Part shown: positions 9,657 to 17,725 of the stretch, piece by piece | Numbering within the stretch: the stretch's first letter is position 1 | Layout of the letters: the number at the start of each line of letters is the position of its first letter | NCBI GenBank assembly: GCA_014138095.1 | Contig: JACGXE010000002.1 | Coordinates: forward strand, 186,001 to 250,000 | Length of the DNA: 64,000 bases | Reading direction: 5' to 3' | Source: Ochrobactrum sp. RH2CCR150 | GTDB taxonomy: Bacteria; Pseudomonadota; Alphaproteobacteria; Rhizobiales; Rhizobiaceae | Program-made: the position numbers and the translations under genes | The notes under the pieces: model-generated | The model's database searches: none | Told to the model about the DNA's origin: nothing | What the model saw: only the letters and a program-made list of their open reading frames with translations

Positions 9657-10565
9657 TTAACCCCACAATTCGTTGCGTACGCTCTCCGGCCAGGCTTTGA
9701 CGTCGAGGCCGTGATGATGGAACAGCGCCAATGCGATGCGCTCCAGTCCGAAGCCGACGCAAGCCGTGTGCGCAACTTCGCCGTCATGCTGCGACAAGCC
9801 CCATTTCACGCCGAACTGGTCCTGATGATAGTTGAAGCTCATGCAGGCGGTTGGCTTTTCGACGCTGGTGATCGGGATCAGCAGTTCGAATTTCAGGTTC
9901 TGGTCACGCTGGTTATTGACCAGCATGCGTCCTGCTCGTCCGAAGAAGGGATCGTTCGCCACGTCGATTTCAACCGGCAGGCCGACTTTCTTCATCATGT
10001 CCGTGCCGCGCTCGATCCAGAGCTGGCGGAATTCCATCACATCGGCTTCCGTGCCCATGCGCACATATTCGCGCATGCGGAACAGCTGCTGGCGGGCAGG
10101 GTCGACCGATGGTTCATGACGGAAGCAATAGGATTGCAGGTCATAGAGGCCGCCGCCCTGCGGCAGCGGTCCACGCTTGGCAATCGTCGGATAAAGCGGA
10201 TAGCAGGCGGCGGGCGTCAGGACGATGTCTGTCGCCTTCTGCTCCAGCGTCCAGTCTTCGCCAGCATCCATGCATTTGATGAGGTTGATATGGTCCAGCT
10301 CGCAACCGCAGAAGCTGTGCACCGTGCCAGCCAGCTGCGGGAAGCTCTTCATATAGCCGCTTTTTTCAAAGTAAGCGCGATTGAGGCCGGGCGGGAAGCG
10401 GATCGCTTCTGCGCCATCAGCGCCACCGGTGCGGTCAACAAGGCGCTCGAAGGCGACGATGACATCTTCAAACTGGCCGGAGCGTCCGTAAAGGCCGTCC
10501 ACGCCGGTTTCAATCAGCAGTCCGGCATCGAAAAGCCGGTTGAGAAAAGATCTTTGCGCGTCCAT
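9657..10565 (-). CDS. Amino acid:[carrier protein] ligase (class II aminoacyl-tRNA synthetase homologue)
   Basis: This 302-residue protein has the class II synthetase catalytic core without a tRNA-binding arm. Motif 2 is CFRHEPS (147-153) with REYVRMG downstream, and motif 3 is GFGLER (271-276). Cys121, Glu166 and Cys269 keep exactly the spacing I recall for the zinc ligands of the Bradyrhizobium amino acid:[carrier protein] ligase (131/176/279). Those enzymes, related to atypical archaeal seryl-tRNA synthetases, activate small amino acids such as glycine or alanine and load them on the phosphopantetheine arm of a carrier protein instead of tRNA. The partner carrier protein is encoded two genes upstream in the same operon. 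Amino acid specificity cannot be read safely from sequence. Confidence 0.88.
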   Translation of the reverse strand: MDAQRSFLNRLFDAGLLIETGVDGLYGRSGQFEDVIVAFERLVDRTGGADGAEAIRFPPGLNRAYFEKSGYMKSFPQLAGTVHSFCGCELDHINLIKCMDAGEDWTLEQKATDIVLTPAACYPLYPTIAKRGPLPQGGGLYDLQSYCFRHEPSVDPARQQLFRMREYVRMGTEADVMEFRQLWIERGTDMMKKVGLPVEIDVANDPFFGRAGRMLVNNQRDQNLKFELLIPITSVEKPTACMSFNYHQDQFGVKWGLSQHDGEVAHTACVGFGLERIALALFHHHGLDVKAWPESVRNELWG

Positions 10566-10569
10566 GGCA

Positions 10570-11742
10570 TTATCCCAAGAGGCTGGTGTTCTGTTTGTGA
10601 ATGAGCAGCATGGTGGCCGTGTTGCCGAGGATGCGCTCGTTGGAAATCATGAGCTGGGCCGAATGCGCATCGCGCAAATGACGGCCAAGGCTGTAGGGCG
10701 TGCCGTTCTTGTAGCCCATGATGCCGCACACCAGCATGGCGTGGTTGATGACCTGCAAGATCGTCTGCGAGGCCGCGACCTTCAGATTGTTCATCGCAAT
10801 GGCAAAGCCCATGGAAGCAAGCTTGTCCGCGTCGTGCTTCGCGTCCTTATAGGTCTTGAGGCAGGCGACGATTTCCGATTTCAACATTTGCAGCATGTTC
10901 GAGGCTTCGGCGACGCGCAAAGCGCCCGGCTGTGGTGCGCCCGGATTGCGACGCGCCGCGGCGCGTACGAAAGCCTGCGCGCGGTTCACGGCATCGACGG
11001 CGATGCCATACCAGAGCGAACTCCACAATGTATGGGACTGCGCCAGCATGGACTGCGCGGCAATCTCCGCAAACGGATGCGGCAGGATTTGTACCTTGTC
11101 CGCTTCACCCCGGAACACAAAGCCTTCCGAACAGGTGCCACGCATGCCGAGCGTGTCCCATTCATTGGTCTTTTCCAGCGTGTACTGGTCTTTCCGGAAA
11201 ACGGTCATGACCTGATCGGACGAGGCCGCACCTTCATGCGAACGCGACGTGATCAGGACGGCATCAGCATAGACGCCATAGGAAATAACCGTAGCGTTCT
11301 TTTCCAGACGGCAGGTGTCGCCATCGATTTCGATCGCGCAGATGGAGTTGCGCAAATCGCCGCCAATGCCGCCTTCTGTCGTCGCCGAGGCGAGCAGCAA
11401 CTGTTCGTCCGCGACGTCACGCATGAAGTTGCGATGCCATTCTACCGATTGCCCATGCTCCACCAGGCTGGAAAGCTTGATGTGGTGCATCGCGAAGATC
11501 ATCGCGCTTGCAGCACAGGATTGTCCCAGAATGCAGCACAGTTCTGCAATCTGGTCGATCTCGGCGCTTTCGCCGCCCAGATCGCGCGACACCTGAATAC
11601 CGAGCAGGCGCTCGGCCTTCATCGCATCGATGGCTTCCTGTGGAAAGCGTCCTTCCTTGTCGACACTATCGGCAAATTTTCCGGCGATGGCTGCTACGCG
11701 ACCTGCACGCTCGGAAAGGCTATTCCCCCCGCCTGCATTCAT
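10570..11742 (-). CDS. Acyl-CoA-dehydrogenase-like flavoprotein of the carrier-protein operon
   Basis: The 390-residue protein has acyl-CoA dehydrogenase architecture: a helical N-terminus, a middle beta domain ([26 protein letters not shown]) and a C-terminal helical FAD domain ([20 protein letters not shown]). The usual YEGT region is replaced by ISNER, so the position of the catalytic base is uncertain. Its first codon shares one base with the carrier-protein stop (TAATG), and the ligase gene begins 4 bases after it, so translational coupling is strong. Prolyl-carrier-protein oxidases in pyrrole biosynthesis use this same fold. By analogy it may oxidise an aminoacyl thioester on the carrier protein. 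This role is inferred from context. Confidence 0.82.
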   Translation of the reverse strand: MNAGGGNSLSERAGRVAAIAGKFADSVDKEGRFPQEAIDAMKAERLLGIQVSRDLGGESAEIDQIAELCCILGQSCAASAMIFAMHHIKLSSLVEHGQSVEWHRNFMRDVADEQLLLASATTEGGIGGDLRNSICAIEIDGDTCRLEKNATVISYGVYADAVLITSRSHEGAASSDQVMTVFRKDQYTLEKTNEWDTLGMRGTCSEGFVFRGEADKVQILPHPFAEIAAQSMLAQSHTLWSSLWYGIAVDAVNRAQAFVRAAARRNPGAPQPGALRVAEASNMLQMLKSEIVACLKTYKDAKHDADKLASMGFAIAMNNLKVAASQTILQVINHAMLVCGIMGYKNGTPYSLGRHLRDAHSAQLMISNERILGNTATMLLIHKQNTSLLG

Positions 11743-11993
11743 TACACGGCCTCATTATCCTTGAGGATGCTGGTGATCGTCTGTTCAATCGCGCTGATGC
11801 TCGCAAAGGACTTGCGATTGAGAAACTGGTCCGGAAATTCGATGTCGAACTTGTCTTCGAGGCCAAGCATCAACTGCACCGACGCGAAGGATGACAGGCC
11901 AGCCGTATAGAGATCTGCATCGTCAGCGATGTCGGTTACGGCTATGGGCAAGCCGCCAACTTTGGTCAGAAGTTCCCGAATGGATTCATTCAT
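11742..11993 (-). CDS. Acyl/aminoacyl carrier protein
   Basis: This is an 83-residue acidic, helical carrier protein. The phosphopantetheine attachment site is best placed at Ser35 in the sequence LYTAGLSSFASVQLML, where SSF replaces the usual DSL of fatty-acid ACP. Helix III and the C-terminal EDKFDIEFPDQ segment fit the family. It is the first gene of the operon that runs through the dehydrogenase, ligase, DUF1839 and GH2 genes. The divergence from fatty-acid ACP and the adjacent synthetase-like ligase indicate a dedicated aminoacyl carrier. Confidence 0.88.
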   Translation of the reverse strand: MNESIRELLTKVGGLPIAVTDIADDADLYTAGLSSFASVQLMLGLEDKFDIEFPDQFLNRKSFASISAIEQTITSILKDNEAV

Positions 11994-12370
11994 GATTCAT
12001 TTCCCCGCGTTTGGTGCACGGATCGACGGAAGCGTCTTCATCCGGCGCACCATTTGCCTATGTCAGCTCTTGAAGGTCTACAACCCCTGCTTGAGGCGAT
12101 ATTAGTATCAGGAAGCCTTTATATTATGTTGACAGGATGGGGCGGTTATCGGTCAAATGTGCAAAGCGTCGCATATAGTTAAATATTGATGATGGCGGCA
12201 GCCGCCGTTGATCTGCAAGACAAGGCCAAAGTTGGGAGAAAGTTGCGTGTAAATTCTTTTCTAGGTCTTTGAATTTATCAAGAATAATATTCATATTCCT
12301 TTATTGAGAAAATAATATTATTTGGTAAAGATAAGAGAAATACGCAATAGAATGGCAATGAAGTCTTGAA
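11994..12370. other. Intergenic promoter region between carrier-protein operon and AEC transporter
   Basis: No gene is seen in these 377 bases. The right 130 bases are strongly AT-rich (runs such as AAATAATATTATTTGG before 12371) and probably contain the promoter of the AEC transporter. A GGCGGCAGCCGCC palindrome lies near 12193-12205. The carrier-protein operon promoter should lie in the left part. Confidence 0.5.
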
Positions 12371-13306
12371 ATGATCGATATCATATACGTTATTACGCCG
12401 ATATTCGCGCTCATGGCATTTGGTTTTCTTGCGGTGAAGGCGGGTTTATTCCCGGCTGCTGGTGTTGGCAGTCTCATCTCCTTCGTGAATAATTTTGCAA
12501 CGCCCTGTTTGCTGTTTTACTCGATTACGACGAGCGACTTTCGTTCCGCCTTCGATCTCAAGATCATCGGGCCGTTTTACGTGGCGGCGATCATCTGTTT
12601 TGTGCTGGGCATTACGATTGCCCGCAAAGTCTATGCGAACCGTCCGGGCGAAAGCGTGTCCGTTGGCTTCACCGGCACATTCACCAATACCGTGCTGATC
12701 GGCTTGCCGATCATGACGCGCGCCTATGGCGATCAGGCGCTGCCGGTCACCTTGTCGATCATCGGTCTGCATGGGGCCATCCTGCTGACTGTCGGCATGA
12801 TGACGATGGAGCTCGTGCGTCGCGACGGTGAGGTTTTGAGCAAGACAATCGTTGTCGCGCTGCGCCGTATTGGTTCCAACCCGCTCATATGGGGCATTGC
12901 CGCTGGCATTATAGGCTCCAGCCTCGGCCTCCAGCTGATAGAGCCAGCGGATGCGTTTTTCTCGATGATGGCGCAGTCGGTCGTGCCGGTTTCGCTGTTC
13001 GGCATCGGCGGTGCGCTGACCCAATTCAAGCTCTCGGAAAACTGGAAGCAGGCCCTCGTTGCATCGATCATCAAGCTGATGGTGCATCCGGCGCTGGCCT
13101 ATGTCCTGATGATCTGGGTGCTGAAGGTGCCGGTGGAAACCGCGCGTTATGGCGTGCTGCTCGCGGCCATGCCCGCCGGGGTGAATGTCTATATATTCGC
13201 GACCTATTACAACCGCGCCTCCGGTGTGGCGGCCAATGCCATCCTCATCGGCACGCTGCTGTCGGCGGTCACCATGTCCTTCTGGCTCTATGTTCTCGGC
13301 AGTTAG
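12371..13306 (+). CDS. AEC (auxin efflux carrier) family transporter
   Basis: The 311-residue protein is hydrophobic throughout and shows the two-times-five helix layout of the AEC/bile-acid-transporter-like fold. It starts MIDIIYVITPIFALMAFGFLA; NNFATPCLLF in helix 2 and AMPAGVNVYIFATYYN in the C-terminal half are family-typical crossover segments. It should export or import small organic acids across the inner membrane; rhizobial members include malonate and malate carriers, so the substrate is open. It is divergent from the carrier-protein operon and may export that pathway's product, which is only a positional guess. Confidence 0.85.
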   Translation: MIDIIYVITPIFALMAFGFLAVKAGLFPAAGVGSLISFVNNFATPCLLFYSITTSDFRSAFDLKIIGPFYVAAIICFVLGITIARKVYANRPGESVSVGFTGTFTNTVLIGLPIMTRAYGDQALPVTLSIIGLHGAILLTVGMMTMELVRRDGEVLSKTIVVALRRIGSNPLIWGIAAGIIGSSLGLQLIEPADAFFSMMAQSVVPVSLFGIGGALTQFKLSENWKQALVASIIKLMVHPALAYVLMIWVLKVPVETARYGVLLAAMPAGVNVYIFATYYNRASGVAANAILIGTLLSAVTMSFWLYVLGS

Positions 13307-13329
13307 TTGTGGAACCGGTCCGGCACGCG

Positions 13330-14226
13330 TCAGACTGCGCGCCTGCGTTTCATGGTGATTTCGTAGCGTTCCCATCCGACAAGTACAAAGCTGGAGGCGA
13401 CGATCAGCAAGGCGCCGACGAACACGTTTGAGGCCGGGATCTCCGCCCAGATCGCGTAGCCGTATACAAAGGCCCAGATGAGGCCGGTATACTCCACAGG
13501 CGCAAGCGCGGAGGCGGGCGCGTGGCGGAACCCTTCATAAAGAAGATATTGGCCGAGCGTGGCGATCAGGCCGAGACCAAACATGAGCGCCCAACCCATG
13601 GCATCGGGCCATTGCCAGATCCACGGAAATGAGACTGCACAGGCGATGCCGAAGATCAGGCTCGTGGCGAACATCTGGGTCAGCGTTGTTTCACTGCGGC
13701 TGACAAGCCGGATCAGGATCGTGCTCCATGCCCAGCAAAAGCCAGCCACGACGCACATGATGGCGGGTATCAGGTTTGGCGAATGACCGGGATTGGCCGC
13801 AATGAGAACGCCGACGAAGCCGCCGAAACAGGCGATCCAGCGACCGGTTCCAATTCGTTCCTTCAAAACGAGAATGGACAGGAACATGACCATGATGGGT
13901 GCGGAGAAATAAAGTGTAGTCAGCTCGGCAAGGCCGAGAAACTTGGCTGCATTATAGAACAGCAGCCATGCAAGCAGCATCAGCCCGGCGCGCAGAACAA
14001 GCGTCCCGCGATAGGGGCTGTGCATGATCGACGGGTGACGATACTGACGCACCAGAATGCCGGTGATCACCACGATGACCAGACTGCGCATGAACAGGAT
14101 TTGCGGCACAGCATAACTCGCGACCAGCCACTTTACTAATGCATCCTGCAAAGCAAAACAGGCATAGCCAGCCGATGCCAGCGCAATTCCGACCAGCGGC
14201 TTCGTTTCCTGCATGCCCGTTGACAT
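13330..14226 (-). CDS. EamA/DMT family permease
   Basis: This 298-residue integral membrane protein has about ten helices made of two EamA repeats. The first spans about 10-145 (ACFALQDALVKWLV, LYFSAPIMVMFLSILVLKERIG) and the second about 150-290 (LAPVEYTGLIWAFVYGYAIWAEIP). The LKERIG and EIPASN loops are the standard signatures of the drug/metabolite superfamily. The substrate is not predictable. It is transcribed convergently with the AEC gene and divergently from the autotransporter. Confidence 0.88.
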   Translation of the reverse strand: MSTGMQETKPLVGIALASAGYACFALQDALVKWLVASYAVPQILFMRSLVIVVITGILVRQYRHPSIMHSPYRGTLVLRAGLMLLAWLLFYNAAKFLGLAELTTLYFSAPIMVMFLSILVLKERIGTGRWIACFGGFVGVLIAANPGHSPNLIPAIMCVVAGFCWAWSTILIRLVSRSETTLTQMFATSLIFGIACAVSFPWIWQWPDAMGWALMFGLGLIATLGQYLLYEGFRHAPASALAPVEYTGLIWAFVYGYAIWAEIPASNVFVGALLIVASSFVLVGWERYEITMKRRRAV

Positions 14227-14529
14227 AATGACCCGCCAAACCCGTTATTATTCAATGAGCTGTTACTCCTGGCGCGGAGTAATGTCATGTCAAAAATAAT
14301 GATCGATTGATCAGGGTTTCTGACAGGATGCGCGCGCAGTTTTTTCCACTCATGCGTGCGGTTATATTCAGACTTCCATGCAATGTTGAAAATTGTTTTC
14401 TGAAGACAATGTAAAATACGGCATGTGCCGTATTTTGTTAAATGTTTCTGTATGTCTATTCGATGACCTCTTGTCGCAAATACATTTTAGTGACAAAGAA
14501 AATAAGAATTTCGGGGCAAGGGGGATATC
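14227..14529. promoter_or_regulatory. Regulatory gap between EamA gene and autotransporter
   Basis: These 303 bases hold no gene. They carry an AT-rich stretch, a perfect hairpin at 14413-14436 (listed separately) and, just before the autotransporter start, a GGGGGA ribosome site at 14519-14525. Confidence 0.5.
14413..14436 (+). terminator. Perfect hairpin with U-run upstream of the autotransporter
   Basis: AAAATACGGC and GCCGTATTTT form a 10-bp stem around a 4-base loop, followed by GTT. It looks like a bidirectional intrinsic terminator, but it lies about 95 bases upstream of the autotransporter start on the sense strand. It may therefore be an attenuator or the end of a small RNA. Confidence 0.5.
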
Positions 14530-17500
14530 GTGCGGTCGGGGACACTGGCGGGGGCGCTTGGCGCGCCGGGATGGCGTTATTTGTGTGCGATGTTGCTGGG
14601 GCTTTACGCAATATTGTTCTGTTCGATATCGGCACATACTGCCCCGATTATCACCTCGAACTCTTTCGGTGGTCCTAAAAACACAGCAGTGACGGGTACA
14701 CTGACAGCCACGGGGAGCGGAGGCGTGCTTACGTTCAGCCTCGTCACTGCTCCTTTGCATGGAACTATTGTGCTTAATGCCGGTGGAAGCTTTACATATA
14801 CGCCTAATGCTGAATTCACGGGCGGTGATTCATTCAAATACCTGGTGGAAGAAACCAGTGGAGCGACCAGAGAATCTTCAGAAGGTAATGCTTTCTTCAC
14901 AATATCTGATATGTCTCCGCAGGTAACTGCCGTGAGTGTTCCTGCAAATGGCTATTATGGAGAAGGATCTACACTGAATTTCTCCGTAGCATTTGATCAA
15001 AATGTTTTTGTTACGGGCACGCCATCTTTGTCACTTACTATTGGTTCGACTGGTCGATCCGCCGGATATGCAAGTGGCAGTGGCACATCGGTCCTTAGTT
15101 TCGCCTATTCAGTTCAGTCCGGTGATATGGATATGGACGGAATTACACTTGGTTCATCGATCGCAATGAACGGCGGGACGATCCTCAGCAACACAAGTCA
15201 ATCGGCCATGCCATCGCTCAACAGTGTCGGGTCTATGGTCGGCGTGCTCGTGAATACGTCGAAGCCTACAGCCGTAATCACGACCTCATCGCTACCATCC
15301 GATACGGTTCAACGCTTCACTGTGACGTTTTCAGAAGCTGTCACGGGGTTATCCTTAAATGATTTTGCTTTTATAATGACCGGCAATGTCGCAGTAACGC
15401 CTTTTCCAATACAAACGCAAAGCGGTATAATTTATACGCTTGACGTTGGTGTAACCGGCAACGGCACGCTCAGCGTGCAGTTGCTATCGGGAGGTGTCGA
15501 AAGTAAGTACGGAAATCCAAACACTCCTTCCAACACAATGACTGTGCCTATACTGCAATTGTCAAATGCAGATTTGCAGAACCTCACTCCCAGCGCAGGC
15601 ATCTTAACGCCTGCCTTCGCTCCCAACACAACCTCATACACGCTGAATGTAGCAAGCGACGTCGAGAATATTACGTTCAGGCCCTCGCTTGCAGATGTAA
15701 ACGCAACGATTGTCGTCAACGGGGCAACAATACCCAATGGAACGGCCACCCCTGCAATTAATCTGGCGGTTGGAAGCAATACGGTTTCGACGACTGTAAC
15801 TGCGCAGGATGGCACCACCAAGAAAACCTACACTGTCAATGTCATCCGCGCGCAGTCGGGCAATGCCGATCTTGTGGGGCTGGTTCCGAGCGTCGGAACA
15901 CTGGACCCTGCATTTTCGCCGAGCACGGCCACGTATTCGTTGATGGTCCCCACAGATACGTCATCGCTCCAACTGACGCCCACATCAGCAGACGCGGCGG
16001 CTACCATTACGGTCAATGGAGCAACCGTATCATCTGGTGGTTCAAGCAATGCACTCCAACTGGGTGCTGGTACCACGACCGTCACGGTTGTCGTGACAGC
16101 ACAGAATGGAACGACACGCAGCTATACGATAAACGTTACCAGGGCTGCATCAGCGGACGCAACGCTTGCAAGCCTTATTCCCAGCGTCGGAACACTTGAC
16201 CCGGCATTTGACAAAGAGACGCTCAGCTATTCTCTCAACGTTGAGAATAGTGTCGAAAGCATATCTTTCGCCCCAACGGTTTCAGAACCCTCAGCGCGGG
16301 TCAGTGTTGCTGGTCGCGGTGTTGCGTCTGGAAGTTCCAGTGCACCCGTCGGACTGGCTATTGGTTCGAACACGGTTTCGATTGTTGTGACTGCGCCAAG
16401 TGGAGCCAGTCGCAGCTATACGGTTGTCGTCAGCCGTGCGGCCATGGTTTTCCCCGATCCGACGCTTGATCCCGAAGTGATCGGCTTGTTGAATGCGCAG
16501 ACAAGTGCCGCACGACGCTTTGCGCAGGTTCAAACACGGAATTTTCAAAACCGGCTAGAGCAATTGCATGATGAAGGCGACAGGCGACGGTCCAGCCTCG
16601 GCGTGCGGCTTGGTGGTTCATCGGCTACGCAGCAACCGGAAGACCCGGCCAATCCATCTTCTTCTGCATCGTCGGGAGGAATTTCGCCTCTGGGTTATGC
16701 CTCCGAAAAGCGTGATGCTTTTCCGGGCAAGGCGATTGGCCTGAAAGAGCCGGAACAGCCCCAGCGGAGCTTTGAGCCTGATCTTGGACCGGTCGCCTTG
16801 TGGAGCAGCGGCTTTGTCAATTTCGGCCAGCGCGATAGCGGCAAGCTCGATCTGGATTATACGCTTGTCGGCGTGAGCGGAGGCATAGACTACCGGTTCT
16901 CGGAACGCTTCGTGGCGGGCTTCGGTGTCGGTTATGGACGGGATCGTACAGATATTGGCGATAACGGTACTGAAAGCCGCGCCAATGCATATAGCGCCGC
17001 TGTCTATGGTAGCTTCAAGCCGATCGACAATTTCTTTATCGACGCGCTTGTCGGTGGCAGCATTTTGGATTTCGACTCAACGCGCTTCATAACGGCTGAC
17101 GCAAGCTTGACGGATGGCAAACGTGACGGCCATCAACTGTTCGGGTCCGTCACGGCTGCATACGAGTTTCGTCAAGAAGCATGGCTTGTTTCGCCCTATG
17201 GCCGGATGGAAATGTCGCGCTCCTGGCTTGATGGCTATTCTGAAGGCGGCGATAGTATCTATCGTCTGACCTATGGCGATCAGACAGTGGACACCGTCAC
17301 GGGTGTGGTTGGTTTGCGCGCAAATTACTCCATCGACTACACGTGGGGACGCCTGACACCAGGTGTCCGGGCTGAATATGCGCATGATTTTCAGGGGGCA
17401 AGCCGTGCCGCAATGGGTTACAGCGCGCTTGGCGGGCTTCCCTATGCACTGGATGTTGAAGGCGAGAGCAGCGACAGCGGCAATGTGGGCCTGTCGCTAG

Positions 17501-17610
17501 ATTTCAGCTTCGATAATGCCTGGGCAACCGGCATCGAATATCGAACCGGCTTCGGCGGTTCTGGTGTGAGAGACCATGCAATTGCACTGCGGGTCGGTGC
17601 GAAATTCTAG
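14530..17610 (+). CDS. Autotransporter with cadherin-like beta-sandwich repeats and C-terminal beta-barrel
   Basis: This 1026-residue type V secretion protein has an N-terminal signal sequence with a hydrophobic core (LLGLYAILFCSISA) that ends near residue 38. Ig/cadherin-like segments follow (about 40-340), with FTYTPNAEFTGGDSFKYLV as a landmark. Three cadherin-like beta-sandwich repeats come next, a helical linker (about 655-690) threads the pore, and a 12-strand-type barrel runs from about 760 to the terminal Phe (AIALRVGAKF). The passenger should be displayed on the cell surface and resembles adhesins. The start used is a GTG with a good ribosome site; ATG at 14590 would give a shorter, more canonical signal peptide. 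An intrinsic terminator follows directly. Confidence 0.88.
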   Translation: MRSGTLAGALGAPGWRYLCAMLLGLYAILFCSISAHTAPIITSNSFGGPKNTAVTGTLTATGSGGVLTFSLVTAPLHGTIVLNAGGSFTYTPNAEFTGGDSFKYLVEETSGATRESSEGNAFFTISDMSPQVTAVSVPANGYYGEGSTLNFSVAFDQNVFVTGTPSLSLTIGSTGRSAGYASGSGTSVLSFAYSVQSGDMDMDGITLGSSIAMNGGTILSNTSQSAMPSLNSVGSMVGVLVNTSKPTAVITTSSLPSDTVQRFTVTFSEAVTGLSLNDFAFIMTGNVAVTPFPIQTQSGIIYTLDVGVTGNGTLSVQLLSGGVESKYGNPNTPSNTMTVPILQLSNADLQNLTPSAGILTPAFAPNTTSYTLNVASDVENITFRPSLADVNATIVVNGATIPNGTATPAINLAVGSNTVSTTVTAQDGTTKKTYTVNVIRAQSGNADLVGLVPSVGTLDPAFSPSTATYSLMVPTDTSSLQLTPTSADAAATITVNGATVSSGGSSNALQLGAGTTTVTVVVTAQNGTTRSYTINVTRAASADATLASLIPSVGTLDPAFDKETLSYSLNVENSVESISFAPTVSEPSARVSVAGRGVASGSSSAPVGLAIGSNTVSIVVTAPSGASRSYTVVVSRAAMVFPDPTLDPEVIGLLNAQTSAARRFAQVQTRNFQNRLEQLHDEGDRRRSSLGVRLGGSSATQQPEDPANPSSSASSGGISPLGYASEKRDAFPGKAIGLKEPEQPQRSFEPDLGPVALWSSGFVNFGQRDSGKLDLDYTLVGVSGGIDYRFSERFVAGFGVGYGRDRTDIGDNGTESRANAYSAAVYGSFKPIDNFFIDALVGGSILDFDSTRFITADASLTDGKRDGHQLFGSVTAAYEFRQEAWLVSPYGRMEMSRSWLDGYSEGGDSIYRLTYGDQTVDTVTGVVGLRANYSIDYTWGRLTPGVRAEYAHDFQGASRAAMGYSALGGLPYALDVEGESSDSGNVGLSLDFSFDNAWATGIEYRTGFGGSGVRDHAIALRVGAKF
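15559..16440 (+). repeat. Three tandem coding repeats (cadherin-like beta-sandwich)
   Basis: Three units of about 295 bases each begin near residues 343, 443 and 539 of the autotransporter. Each has the pattern ADL..L.PS.GTL.PAF.P.T.SY.L.V, then IT(V)NGA/AGR, then S..V.L..GSNTV...VTA..G....YTV.V.RA. Repeats 2 and 3 share PSVGTLDPAF exactly. They are protein-level repeats within one gene. Confidence 0.85.
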
Positions 17611-17612
17611 TC

Positions 17613-17638
17613 AAAAGCGGCCGAAAGGCCGCTTTTTT
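17613..17638 (+). terminator. Intrinsic terminator of the autotransporter gene
   Basis: AAAAGCGGCC, a GAAA tetraloop, then GGCCGCTTTTTT. The 10-bp stem and six Ts begin two bases after the stop codon. Confidence 0.93.
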
Positions 17639-17725
17639 CTTATTATCCGGTCCAGTTTTCCGTTCGACGGAACAAAAGCGGCGCAGCACTATTTATAAGG
17701 TGAGCAATTATTAGCCGGATGCACT

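Noticed and set aside
12446..13375. A 309-codon minus-strand frame across the AEC transporter gene
   Set aside because: Charged, low-complexity translation rich in His, Arg and Gln, antisense to a clear membrane protein gene.
4441..14530. The shared string GGGGGATATCG before the starts at 4456 and 14530
   Set aside because: The match is short, covers the ribosome site, and does not extend; it is probably chance.
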